Shown piece after piece: positions 23,153 to 34,610 of a DNA stretch of 64,000 nt. Where the stretch lies: the NCBI GenBank assembly GCA_007644065.1, contig VJWN01000015.1, positions 356,658 to 420,657 of the forward strand, written 5' to 3'. The notes beneath the pieces are model-generated. The model searched no databases, had not been told where the DNA came from, and saw nothing but the letters and a program-made list of their open reading frames with translations. Origin of the DNA: Margaritispora aquatica (lineage: Eukaryota > Ascomycota > Leotiomycetes > Helotiales > Discinellaceae). A program made the position numbers and the translations under genes. Positions within the stretch are counted from its first letter, which is position 1, and every line of letters starts with the position of its first letter.

Positions 23153-24420
23153 GATTGTGAACGAGTTTGAAATATGACTGGTGTTCTTAATATTCTTAGT
23201 GTCTGAGCAGTTGAAAACTTAAAGTGTTACCTATGAAAGGATGTTTGGGATTTAGGTGAGATAACGCTGTGTTTAAATAAATCCCGCTACCCCTCCATAG
23301 CTTACCACCCAAGCTTCGTAGTCGGCAACCTAACCGCCCTGCTGCAAAGGCACATCGATTATGAAGCTCTCATACCAGGTCGGAGCTAAGACACTACTCA
23401 GCCCTACCGGGAGGTCCACGGGTTCCCTACATCCAAGATCTGCACTGCGGATGCACGTTAAGCGAGGCGAATCGAGCTCCCGTGCAACACACTAAATCAG
23501 CGCTGAGCTGACACCCGCCCGAGAAACATCTCTCATCAGACGAATGTTGTAACTCTCGAGGTTCGTCAGCTCTAGGCAAATGGTTTGATGAGGATATCCA
23601 ATAGAAGTGTGAAAAGACAAGGTGTTCAATGGTAATGCATCAGTACAAGGTATTCGGTGAGATGCGGAATAAAAGGAGGGGAAGCTGATCAATCAGGGGA
23701 ATCAGATTGGCTATGAATACGAATGAAGGCTCTCTAAGCTGAATTATTTGGTATGTATCCGGAATGCGGTGTAATGTGTTTTCCATCTCCTTGAAGTGTG
23801 ACGTTAAAGTCCTTTGTTCGCATAAAGCACACCCCTTCAATGGTACTTGGCGAGAACGAGGGCGTTGCTTTCGAGAGAATAATTCATAGTTAGATCAGTA
23901 AACATGAAAAATAGACATCCGCCTGACATGATAACCTTGTTTGCATAACCTTTTCAGGGCGATTCACCTAGGTTGTAATCATGCCGAATGTCCAAGATTA
24001 TGGCTGTAGCTTATTGATGCATGTCAGCATGCGGTGTTAGGCTAGGGTCTGCTTAATTTGTCAGATTTCCACTCACTATCAGTTCATTTCGAAACAAAGT
24101 TAGTTGCTTAGCTATAGCAGCTAGGCAACTAAGCATTTCGATGGCTTTTCGTTTTTAGCCTGTCATCTTAATAAGCCATTCAAGTTACCAATAACAGTGC
24201 CCAATATCTCAGCGTATGCCGGAATTAGTTATGGACGGAGAGAGAAGAAGACTTTTAACAATTAATTGTACTGTTTAGACCATGTGTGACTGTCCCGAAA
24301 ACAATCTTCTTCATTCCACTTTCAGATGCTCATAGAAATAATATTATTAAGCTTAAAAGTTGATTTGGCTTTTAAAACATTGTTTCTAACTATGTTACCT
24401 TGTAAGTTAACTCCGATTCA
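23153..24420. other. Intergenic
   Basis: No gene is supported. The only structured element noticed is the inverted repeat at 24100-24132. Confidence 0.5.
24100..24132. repeat. Imperfect inverted repeat, 14-nt arms
   Basis: TTAGTTGCTTAGCT is followed by a five-base loop and AGCTAGGCAACTAA; 13 of 14 positions pair. It could fold as a hairpin or be the remnant of a small transposon end. Confidence 0.6.
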
Positions 24421-24936
24421 TTATATCAGCGGTCTTGCAACATTATGCTGCAACGCACTAACAATTTTCCACTCTCCGCCTTCCTTTCCATCATCGCATA
24501 CGAACCTCAACACATAAGTGCCCGTAAACTCCTCAATCACACTCCCATCCCCTCTCAACCTCTGGAACGGAGAACTGACCATCACTAAACCCTTCTTAAC
24601 CTTATCCGCTCTATCTCCAAGTCCTTCTCCCCGTCCATGATTTCCACTGTGCTCAAACCCAACCAATTCCAAAACGTTAAAACTCTTCTTTCCAGCCCAT
24701 TCCGAGCGCATAAATCCCTCTTTCTTTAACCGAGTGAGTGTTGCGTCCAGGATGAGGATAACGTCAGCATGTGTCTGAAGCACGACAACGCCATCAGGAG
24801 AGATGATGGTACTGGGTGCGTGGTAGTGAGATGCTGTGGCGGGGAAGTCGGAGGCGTTGAATGAGGCGAGGTATGTATCTAACTTGGAGGAGAGATGGGT
24901 GGCGAGGACTTCGAAAGCGGGGTCAGGTGAAGACAT
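24421..24936 (-). CDS. SnoaL/NTF2-like protein
   Basis: A single exon encodes 171 residues without a signal peptide. The pattern is typical of the NTF2-like alpha+beta barrel family: an N-terminal helix with a tyrosine (KLDTYLASFNASDFPATA), a short segment HYHAPSTIISPDG, a helix (ADVILILDATLTRLKKEG), and then long antiparallel strands ending FTGTYVLRFVCDDG and GGEWKIVSAL. Proteins of this family bind small hydrophobic ligands or act as small cyclases or isomerases; catalytic residues cannot be assigned. The gene stands alone, followed on its promoter side by 2 kb of AT-rich, gene-free DNA. Intron absence and length are normal for the family. The fold call is moderate; no biochemical role is proposed. 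Confidence 0.65.
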   Translation of the reverse strand: MSSPDPAFEVLATHLSSKLDTYLASFNASDFPATASHYHAPSTIISPDGVVVLQTHADVILILDATLTRLKKEGFMRSEWAGKKSFNVLELVGFEHSGNHGRGEGLGDRADKVKKGLVMVSSPFQRLRGDGSVIEEFTGTYVLRFVCDDGKEGGEWKIVSALQHNVARPLI

Positions 24937-25420
24937 GATGAGTCGCAGTTGGAGAATAAGTATGGTTGAGGTTGTTATGACTATCCTTTTAGATTGAAGA
25001 GTTTGGTAAAAGGGGACACTTCTAACTGACCACCTGGTATAAAATATAGATGTTGGATAAGGTGAACTTCAGAATTGGTATATTCAGTCAACGGTCATGT
25101 GATTTACATGAGCCGAAGTTCCTCGGCTAGGTGGGTAAGTTCATAACAAACAATACAGAGACGGGTCAGTAAACGCTAGAAAATTTAATATGAAACCTCT
25201 AAGAATGAGCGAGGCGGCCTCCAAAGCTCCATATTGACCGCTGTATCTAAATTTGTATGATTTGTCTAATTATTTTGGTATAAAGCAACGCTTTCGAAAA
25301 TTTCAATTTGACGGCACATGAAAAGAAAACTGAGGATACCCATACCCATAGACTCAGGATTAATTTTCCCTCTCGCTGGTTCCGTTTTAGTCTCCGGACG
25401 TGGGCAACTGCTACTTTAAC

Positions 25421-25478
25421 CTAAGCTGAGCCTAAGTATACCTGAGCCGAGCCTAAGTATCCTAAGTACGCCCTAAGT
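25421..25478. repeat. CCTAAGT-type degenerate repeat at island edge
   Basis: At least four spaced copies of CCTAAG or CCTAAGTA occur here. An 18-nt stretch (25451-25468) recurs inverted and exact at 29360-29377. Confidence 0.6.
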
Positions 25479-25589
25479 CAGCCTACGCGCTATATTGTGG
25501 AACCCTATTTAGGCTCCTCAGCTACGACAACCGCTGGCTAAAATTAGAAAGAGTAAGGCAGGGGTTCTGTTGGGGCCGATTTTAGATCC

Positions 25590-26160
25590 CTATTTACAAA
25601 AGCCGTACCAAGCGACTTTTAACGTTAACGTATATAAATATATACCTATCTATTAAGTAGTTATTTAACTTCTATCCGCTATAAGATATTATACTTAAAT
25701 ATATAAAATACTCTACCTCAATAGTAGTCGATCGACGATTCTATACGGTATTAAAGGGCCAAATAGACGACAATACAAATCCCGGGAGTCAACGTTTGGC
25801 GCTCCTTATAAGTATACTACTATAGACGGTATACGCTCTATACCTAGATCTAGGCTAATCTATAACGAAAAGGATCTCGGTAAGCTCCCTTAGACTAATA
25901 GAGACGACGATATACGCTAATACCTTAATCTAGACTAATATATAACGAATAAGATCGATTTCTATCCTATATAGCTATAATAGATAATAATCTATATAAT
26001 AATAACATCATTTGAAGCTTCTACTAAGTATTCTACGGACTAAATACGAAACGCCAGCAGTAGGAAAGTAGGTTATAAGTAGGTAGACTAACGTAGAAAT
26101 TAGTATAGAGGTATATTATACGACCCTAGAAAAAGCCGGCGGTCGTTATATATTAGAATA
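25590..26160. repeat. AT-rich RIP-like transposon relic
   Basis: The sequence is rich in TATA, CTATA and ATATA words, depleted of open frames, and contrasts sharply with neighbouring genes. These are the hallmarks of repeat-induced point mutation in ascomycetes. It contains a degenerate ~55-bp direct repeat (25825-25879 and 25906-25960, spacing 81). The original element cannot be named. Confidence 0.55.
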
Positions 26161-27013
26161 ATAGATCTAGAGATTAAAGAATATTCCGAGGATCGTTTGG
26201 CTCTAGGGCTACAATTGCCACTAGAATTGGCACGGTATAATATACGCGCGGACATCCGCAAATCCGGAACTTACTAGCCGATTTCCGATTTACTAACGAC
26301 GCCAACGGTGCATAATATCTGCAGCATCTGCAGCATCTGAGCACGTTAAAATCTATCTATCGGTGTGGTAGATAGAAGATCTGATATCATTTCATCTTCG
26401 TATCATTTCATTCTGTCATCACATGACATAATCACATGACAGTCGATCGTCGGGTGTGCAATCCGCATCCCAGAGATCCAGAGATCATATAACATTGATT
26501 CTTAGACATTTTTACATGCTCGAAGCATGAGAAGGCAAACTTGAAGTAGGAATTTCACGAAAGTTCCAATCCACCTTTCACTAGCGAGACTCGCCTACAG
26601 ATGTGCCAAACAGACAGCCATCAGTGGAATCGACACAGCATTCTGTTACAGGGTAGGCCAGAGTTGGCGTGGAATTAAACAGAGATACGGTTTAGAGTAT
26701 TGCGCATTCTCATTGTCGATATAAACGACTGGAGCTTTTCTACTGAAGCATACGTGCACAGTCCCAATACCGTTGCCATAGTCTGAGCCTGCTGTTCTCT
26801 AACTTATCTTTATAGCGCTTGCCATCTTCTCCATCACGTCTTTTCAGAGTTAGAACAGGAAGGCTATCAATAGCTGGTGAAAAATGATCGATGGGTACTA
26901 ATTGTGACGACCTGCCTACTACCCGAGAAGGGTTTGAAAAACTTTCATTTCCTCAAAGCAATTTCCATGACGAACATCTATATTAATCTAAGAGGTCTCG
27001 ATGATCGTGTCCA

Positions 27014-28369
27014 TCAATCCTTCAAACTCGTATTGTAACTCGGCACTATTTCTTCACTACTCATGACTCTTTCCGTCCTACCATGCTCCCCATACGTTGG
27101 CAATGAACTCGACCCCTCGCCACCATTATCCCCTGGCGTTGGAAATGAACTCGACCCCTCACCACCATTATTCATATTTGTTTCAACAGCGCCCAACGCA
27201 TCTGAAACCCTGTCATCCACCTTCTGTGGCAAGACCTCCACACCATGCCATTTGATCTTCCACTTCGTTTCCTCGCCCAAATAAGCCAATACCAAATTCA
27301 ACTGAAGGACATAAGTCCTTCTCACCGCTGGAGTGATGAAGGTAGGCGGTACGAAGCCAGATGCCAGCTTCTTGTCTTTCGGAAAAAGGTTTAGAATAGG
27401 CGTCGGCGTGTTGGTGGCAAGTGCGGTATCGAGATTGCCACTTGAGAGAAGGTACGTAGTGGCATCCAACACCGAGGGACTAGACCCATGTGTCTTCGTC
27501 ATACGGTATTCTATTCGCGCTTTGAGTTTCAACTCCCAGGACTTGAGACGGAATTCGGGCTCGATGCTTTCGGGTCCCGTGTCTTTAGTCTTAAGTGTTA
27601 CAAGGATGGAATATGAGTTCCCGATAACGATGCGCGTGGGACCTTTACCAGAGATGGAGAAGTTTATCGTATGCGTGTCTGAGCTTCTGTGGAGACTGTT
27701 CTTTACTATCTCTCGTATGCTGAGTTCCCTCGGTCGTCCGTCGTCGGAAAGTTTGAAGTTGCGGCGCTTGTAGTCTGGGAGCACGGCTATCATGATATTG
27801 GGATCGGGTTCAAGTTCAAGCCGAAATGGTGAGAAAGGGACTGTGTATGTGGATTCCCATTTACCGAAGGCCTTAGGCACGGAAGCCGTGATTCCCTCCC
27901 AGTTCCTGAAGTTGTAGGGCACGCGAGCGCTGATTTGATAGTAAATGGAGGATGCGCCGCCAACGTCCGAATCACGTTCACAGGTGGGTGGAAGGGGATG
28001 CTCTCCAACCATATGCGCCAATTGAGAAAATTCTTTGTGGTTTTGTCGGTAGTCGTATTTATTGTCCCATGTCTCTGGAAAGGTAAACGAGAATGGATAC
28101 TTGTAAGTGTCTTTGCGCATTTTGAATGGACCTCGGAACAGCGTTTGAGAGAAGTTAAAAAGTACGATTGTTTTGGTACTTTTATTGTCGCCAGTGCCTG
28201 ATTCGAGGTATATTCTGCCCTCGAAGATCACCTCCACTCCCTGAATTCCCTCATCCTTTTCCAGTATTAAGACTACTTGGCCAGTAACTTTGTCACCTGG
28301 ATACCAGATATGGTTTTTGAGTAATCCCCCATTGTCTGGAGGATAGAAGTATACGTGAACACCCTCCAT
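27014..28369 (-). CDS. Arrestin-like domain protein
   Basis: A single exon encodes 451 residues. The N-terminal half carries arrestin-N features: VHVYFYPPDNGG, the strand pair YPGDKVTGQVVLIL, IQGVEVIFEGRIY, and a block FRGPFKMRKDTYKYPFSFTF. These are followed by ISARVPYNF and an arrestin-C-like second half (FSISGKGPTRIVIG, SWELKLKARIEYR). Fungal alpha-arrestins act as adaptors that bring ubiquitin ligases to membrane transporters. No PPxY or LPxY motif is evident, so a ubiquitin-adaptor role is not assured. The C-terminus has two copies of a 14-residue Gly/Ser/Pro repeat encoded by a 42-nt tandem duplication (27096-27173). The gene sits between two AT-rich islands. The fold call is good; the partner is unknown. 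Confidence 0.8.
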   Translation of the reverse strand: MEGVHVYFYPPDNGGLLKNHIWYPGDKVTGQVVLILEKDEGIQGVEVIFEGRIYLESGTGDNKSTKTIVLFNFSQTLFRGPFKMRKDTYKYPFSFTFPETWDNKYDYRQNHKEFSQLAHMVGEHPLPPTCERDSDVGGASSIYYQISARVPYNFRNWEGITASVPKAFGKWESTYTVPFSPFRLELEPDPNIMIAVLPDYKRRNFKLSDDGRPRELSIREIVKNSLHRSSDTHTINFSISGKGPTRIVIGNSYSILVTLKTKDTGPESIEPEFRLKSWELKLKARIEYRMTKTHGSSPSVLDATTYLLSSGNLDTALATNTPTPILNLFPKDKKLASGFVPPTFITPAVRRTYVLQLNLVLAYLGEETKWKIKWHGVEVLPQKVDDRVSDALGAVETNMNNGGEGSSSFPTPGDNGGEGSSSLPTYGEHGRTERVMSSEEIVPSYNTSLKD

Positions 28370-29836
28370 TCTACTTAATCATAAGTTTTAATGGCATTAT
28401 CTTGGAAAAAAATGACGAGGAGGAGACGTCGTGGTTCAAACATATATACCTTTGATTGTGGCTGGGCATGAGGCAGACCATGTAGATGATTTTCAAGTCC
28501 ACCTAGCTATTAACATGTAGCGCAGCACAGCCATAGTCGTCGACCAGGGTAATTATGCAGTAAAACCCCTCGGAGCAGATTTCCTATAAAAGTAGTATTT
28601 CATGGGATTTGATTGGCGTGTTGGTTAAAACCCCCTGCTTTAAAGAAATATTAACGAGGCTTGGCTGCATTATTACCGAGTGTATGCAGTAGCAAGCTGG
28701 CGAAACCCCTAGATTTTTGGTTTTTGTAGACACTGCTCTGAAATGACAATGAACTGCAACGTGGGATTTAGGCAACAACCTCACACATGATCTTTTTATT
28801 GATATAGGATTGAAAACCTCGAGATAATCGTAACCGTAAATGGTTAAGGCAAGGCTGAATACGTTGATCATATTCTACACTAGTTGGATATTATAAGAAA
28901 CGATCCTCCGATAAGTAGACTTGCCATAAGAGTCTATAGAATACTCGGTCGAGAGGCCTTTAATATATTATTAGAGGTATTGGACTTTGGAGCTGGGTTC
29001 CAGGCTAGCATTGCCATTATACCATTTCTATTCAATATTATACTTAGAACTTTCTCAATAAACGTATTATCTCTTACACAGGAGGTATGATCCATCCCTT
29101 CGCTTGGGCTTCTTTTAGCCCTTCTAGCCATCCTTACGCTATCTTCTAGTATCTAATATTATTCGGATAGAGGCTATCTATTAGATCTATAGTTATTATA
29201 AAAGAACTTATATCTATAACTAGAGCCTGAGTCCCGCTTATTACTCTTGAACGTATAATCGCCAAAACTTAACAAAACTAACGTAAGAGAGTAGAGGTTA
29301 GATTAAGTATAATTGGCTAAAAAGCGGAAAGTTAAAACACGTAACGATATAGTATATCTTACTTAGGATACTTAGGCCTACTTAGGTAAGTTACTTAGAG
29401 TACTTAGATTCCTTAGGCAAGTCAACTAAGCCGAGGGTAAGGCGAGGGTAATTAGCGCCTAAGTAATAGCGGCAAGCTTACTAACCCTATACGGGATACT
29501 AGAATAGGAAAATTGATTTATGATACCACGAGATCGAGAATTCTTTGTTTATGTTTTTGAGGAATACCTCGATAGAGCTTTCTTGTATACGTGCAAGTAA
29601 GAGGTAATTACTTCTCGATAAATGCCTGTCAACTTAGAACTAACGAAGCACCAATTTGAATGAACGAAGGTGTATTCTTTTGTACATAAAACTGATATCT
29701 CTCAGCCATAACCTCAATTACAGTCCAGATATTATACACTGTTTCTCAGCCACGCTTGCGGAAAACTCAAGCAAAGCTGTATCATATCATCGCATCAATT
29801 TCCAAATGAAAGTCATCAAACACTAAATCCAACCGC
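28370..29836. other. Gene-free interval with second AT-rich island
   Basis: The promoter side of the arrestin gene passes into AT-rich DNA at about 28880-29470. The frames there are short and lack domains. From 29500 to 29836 lies the 3' flank of the phosphate transporter. Confidence 0.5.
28880..29470. repeat. AT-rich RIP-like relic with CTTAGG repeats
   Basis: TA-rich, stop-rich sequence ends in repeated TACTTAGG words (29360-29420). Their orientation is opposite to the CCTAAGTA words at 25421-25478. It probably represents degraded repeat DNA; the element class is unknown. Confidence 0.5.
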
Positions 29837-31840
29837 TCAAACGGTCAAATTCTCATGATTACCCAAGGTATTGGTCCCCGCCACACCAGCAGCGGTATGG
29901 CCCTCAGAACTCCCTTCACTGTCCTCCCTATAATTCTTCGGCTCACACCTCCCGCCTGTCAAAGCAGGGTCATAGTTCGGCGTGCCAGGGACCTCGCCCG
30001 CGAGCTCCTCTAGCGTTTTCCTCTTCGTCTCAGGAATGAAAAACGTGGTCAGCAATCCACACAGCATAAAGAGCGCGAAGATCTGCATGACGTGATTCAG
30101 CCATGGACTTGCGCCCCTGCCGGTAGCGCCGGGGAGGGCACCGCGTGTCCGGAGGGGTCCGAAGACGACTTGTGCGATGATAGCACCGAGCTTTCCGGAT
30201 GCGGCCGAGAAGCCGTGAGATGTTGACCGATAGCGAGTCGGGAAACACTCACCGGGCACGATGAACGTCGTTGAGTTAGGACCGAAGTTGAAGAAGAATT
30301 GGGCGAGGACGTAGAGTGCGAGGAGGGCGTGACCGAAGAGATGGTTGTAAGCGAATCCGATGACAATGAAGAGGATGGTGAGCATTGTGAAACCCATGAA
30401 CTGAATAGGTTTACGACCAAGCGTGTCAATAAAAGCCACAGAGACCCAGTACCCAGGTATAGCACCAGCGCAGACCAAGATCAAATTCCCAACAGCTGTC
30501 CGGCGGTAAATCTCATACACATTTGGTCCTCCAGAGTAGCCGATGGCAGCGAGAATAATAGAGTTATTCAAGCCAAGACCGTAATAAGCCACATCAAGGA
30601 AGAACCATGAGCCTGCTGTACCCAGCAGAACCTTGCCGTTTTTCCATTGTCCGTAGTGGTGGCAGAAGTCGCGGAAGGAGGCTTTGGGAATTTCGAGCTG
30701 GGCCGAAGCTTGGACCATTGTGGTAACACGACGGATCTCATCAGGCTTGCCTTCAGGTTGACCGTGCATGTAAGCATCGACGTCCTCACCTGCTTTCTCA
30801 ACATCACGAGCGACATCGAAAGTGTAGCGTGGTGTTTCTGGGATAGTGAGACGGTAGTAGAGGGCGATGCAGCCGGGGACCGCACCAAACCCGCTGACAG
30901 GGGTTTAGCGAGTATTTGTTGGGAGAGGGATAGAACTCACATGATGACACGCCACATCTTATCAACTGCAAGCTGGCAGACTCCAGTGCAGTTTGATGCT
31001 TTAGTGGCAGTCTTGAGAGAATTCTCAAAACCAACAGTGACGATAAGAGCGATTATGGCAGCTGTAAATTGACCAATTCCCTGCATAGCAAAGACGGCGT
31101 TCATCATCGCTCCTCGCCACTTTGTCGTTGCGAACTCAGATGTAATCACTGATGAGAGCGGATAGTCTCCTCCAATGCCTATTCCCTACGAGGTGTTAGA
31201 TATTCATTCATCGACTCAATTAACTAGAGTCGACTCACCATCAACACACGCCAGAAAATGATAAGACCAGTAATGGAGATTGCACGAGAACTAGAGGAAA
31301 GTGCTTGTGCCATGGTGGCGAAGATGATAATGATAAGTTCGAGTCCATCTGTCAGTTATTAGAATAGAGTCGTTGTTGAAATTGTGATGTTTTAGCTTAC
31401 ACATTCGCTTTCGGCCAACCACGTCAGCGAGGTAACCGAAGCCAAGCTGTCCAATAACAGTTCCTCCAGATGTCGAAACCTTGATCGCGGTATCGGATGA
31501 AGAAGGAATAGTTCCGCGAGATTTGCTGTTGTTGAAATACACTATGCCAAGCATAGAAGTGACTAAATTTATGGCAAAGATCTGGTGATTTCGTCAAATA
31601 GGTCATTGCCGCATGGTGGGATGGAGTTACATCGTAAGAATCCGTGAAAAATCCAATACCAGCAACAACACATGCACGAACATGGTACCAGCCAAAGGGA
31701 GCTTTGTCAATCTCAGCAAGAGCTAATCTCCTGCGCTCATTAGGGTCTTGGATGTGTGCAAAATCGTTGTTGAAGTTGTGAAAAGCATTGTTGCCTCCAG
31801 AGGTCTTGTTTGCGGTTGCGGAAGCAGAAGCAGAGGTCAT
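29837..31840 (-). CDS. PHO84: PHO84-type inorganic phosphate:H+ symporter (MFS)
   Basis: Five exons (31631-31840, 31401-31581, 31239-31348, 30941-31185, 29837-30893), all GT-AG and frame-consistent, give 600 residues. The protein is a major-facilitator transporter expected to have 12 membrane helices. Diagnostic blocks are GIGFFTDSYD in the first helix, LGFGYLADVVGRKRM between helices 2 and 3, the phosphate-family signature GIGIGGDYPLSS, and GECFPTRYRSTSHG in the second half. A large cytosolic loop lies between helices 6 and 7 and the tail is acidic. Members import phosphate with protons at the plasma membrane and are normally induced by phosphate starvation. I saw no clear CACGTG site close to the start. 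It is transcribed divergently from the amino-acid permease. Confidence 0.92.
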
Positions 31841-34610
31841 TTTTGGCGTTATATATATGTTCCTTGATGACTCTTGAAATTGTAAGGTGTGAAGGAGCTG
31901 ATCGAAGGAAGAGGGGGAGGGGAGGTCAATTGATATATCTACAACTAGACCGTTTATAATCCCTGCATCTCTCCGCAATCCGTAACCTCAGCTCGAGAAC
32001 GATGCCTAGCTGCCGGCTGGGCTAGATGCCGCCTCGTTTGCGTAGTTCAGAGATTTTGTGATGGACTGAAAACTATCTCATGCCAAGAAACAAAGTTCAA
32101 AAGCTTTTCCAATCAAGCTAAAGCCGCAAGAAAGCCAACCGTAGCTCAAGCCTTTGCCCAGATTGCGCCTAAGCATATCGCTTTCATCTGCTTGGAGCTC
32201 ATGAAAGTATAGATATTGATCCGACGCGCTCAGAGAAATCCTAACGTTAGACCTGAACAGTTTCCAAATGATAATTTGAACCAATGGAAGCTGCCTCCTC
32301 CGTGTCTCTCCTCAGTATTTGACTAAACAAGTGTACGGTAGTGTAAAAAAAAGTTGGTTCAGTGAAGTCACTAATGGAAGGATTTTGGATCCAATGATAT
32401 CTGGACATTTCGCGAATGTCGTTAAAAGCATCCAATCAGATAATGAGAAACAACAACGTGTCTGAAGCATTGGCAAAGAATAATTGGTGGTTCTAGCGGG
32501 CAGACTTTGTGAACTAAAAAATACTAGATCTCGGTTAGAAGTAGTCCCCTTTCTAGTCAACGTTAGATCTACTGCCATTCTCGATGTTCCTTGTGAAAAA
32601 TGTTGGATCATCTACCTTATCAATCACTGAGTACGAGTTGCAAATTTTGTTTGTTACCTTCTCCTGCAGATACTTTGATATAGAAGTTGTAAGTTGATGT
32701 GCAAACTGGGAGTGGACGAAAGCTTCGCTCATATCGCAGTAGATTGCCAAACCTGCCCAAAGGTTTTGACAGCTTGGGACCAACCAAAGCATTTACAAAG
32801 GTTCGTAAAAGTTTTACCTACATAGAGCTGAAAATCAAGAACGATGAGTAGTAAATCAGAAATGTCACAAGATATATAGATAATTAGCGCATGTGATTGA
32901 AATATCGAGAATCGGGATGCCCCTTGTTAGCTGTTTGGTAGATATTGCTCTATGAATCCTACCTCGAACCAGTGTATAGCATTTGCTGTTGGGAATCGAA
33001 ATTATCCCAATGATGTGGCATATAGCTGGTTCCTAAGCCGTCGGAACTTGGGATGCAATATAAGTATTAACGAGAATCTTGCCGTCACGATCCGGCACCA
33101 ATATAGCAACCGCAGCTATGGAACGAATATTTGTAAAGATTAAAATCTTTAGACGGCAAGCGGGTACATATCTACCCGTCGGGCAGAAGTCTTTTATTTT
33201 CTTCTCACAACCATAGTTCATGTGCCTCGGCCACCAGAGAGCAAAGAGCGAAGAACCTCAAAAGTAAATATCTAATGGATATCAACACTGAAAACATACA
33301 TCATTGATGTTCCGGGTACTTGATGGTAATGATGATGGTGTAAGGGGAGACTTGAGCAAAGGAAAAGAAATCACCATGGCTGCCAATACATATCATGTGA
33401 CCTAGCTTTCATCCTATTATATCATGTGACTTTGAGTTGCACTAATATCCTAATCGGGACTAGCAGCCGCAAGCTGCTGCACCTCCTTGGCTGTTTCAGT
33501 CTTATCCTGGAAGTAGCGAAATATTCTCCTCTCTCCATTGAAAAACAACCTGAATTTGTTCTTCATATCCTTACTATTGCATCTGCAGCTGCAAACCAAA
33601 TAACAAAAGATAAGAAAACGTTTAACCGACACAAACCGACGCGAAAAGTACAGTACTCGTATGTTCAGAACAAAGATTATTTTCTCAAGTTTTTCTTGGT
33701 ACCCGTCTGGGATCTGCACGCTGGGTGGACTAGCAAACACCGTCTTTCTTGGTGACGTCGTGCTAAACTGATCCCCCTTCTTGGTCTGCATATCAACGAT
33801 ACACACAACCACACAGATATCAGGAACGTTTCTTTCTTTGGAAACGCGGAAGCCCACCATATATACAAGTGTTCATTATTTGGGGTCTCGACCTGTTCAT
33901 ACTTCTACATTTTTGTTTGTTATTTTGCAGGACAAAGATAGGCTTGAGGTTGTGGAGCGTACTGTCCGCCATCCGATCTCGAAACAGCATGCAAGAACAA
34001 AGGATCACAGATCTACGCGCTGTGGAGAACAAGCTGTTCACGAGACCCGGTGATTCCAGGACTCAGTAATACCCATAAGTGGAAGAATGCATCCATTTCC
34101 CCCACATTCGGATAACGCCATGAAATCGCAAAGTTGCGTCGGTGGCGTCCCACATGTTGTCGCTATTTCTCTCGGGAATAAGCTGTTGAATCACAATTCA
34201 GCATTCTTTGCATATCTTATCTCGAAAAAAAACATGGTTTTTCACCCGTAAGCAGTTCATTGGCACAAGGGGCAACCTTATTATACGCCGAATGCGCGTT
34301 GTTTAAGACAAGATAGGCGGACCTTGGTATTCTTTGCCACGGGTCGGTAACACCAACCAGGATCATGTGAGAATAGCTTCTCGGATATGAAAGGCCAAAG
34401 CTTAAGCTCCCCTAAGCTCTCTGGGCAATTGGTCGTGTGTAGAGATAAGAAAGGCTCTAAGAACCATGAAAAGCATGAATCTGGGCACTTGTTGTTAAGA
34501 AGCCCAAGACCCTGAAAATGACAGTGCTTTAAGAGTCCCATCTTTCCTGTCTTCTAAAGTACACTGAAGTCGGCCTCGATTCCTTGGAACCAAGTGAGAA
34601 ATCCTTCAAT
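31841..34610. other. 2.8-kb interval between divergent transporter genes
   Basis: No gene is supported; the frames are short and overlap on both strands. It should hold both promoters. Two TCATGTGA octamers lie 29 bp apart (33393-33400, 33422-33429). Near the permease are several GATA motifs. Confidence 0.5.
34216..34449. promoter_or_regulatory. Cluster of GATA motifs upstream of the permease
   Basis: AGATAAG-type sites occur at 34216-34222 (minus), 34311-34316 (AGATAG) and 34443-34449. HGATAR sites are bound by the AreA/Nit2 nitrogen regulators, which control amino-acid permeases in ascomycetes. Nitrogen control of this gene is an inference from motif and neighbour. Confidence 0.35.

Larger units (their letters stand above)
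24937..27013. other. Gene-free interval with AT-rich island
   Basis: No reading frame of 60 codons occurs in any frame over about 2 kb, which is exceptional in this window. The core (about 25600-26160) is dominated by TA-rich words. Flanking parts contain CCTAAGTA-type repeats and paired TCACATGA octamers (26419-26426 and 26432-26439). Confidence 0.6.

Noticed and set aside
28934..29131. 65-codon minus-strand frame in the second AT-rich island
   Set aside because: Sits in RIP-like DNA and matches no transposase or reverse transcriptase I recognise.
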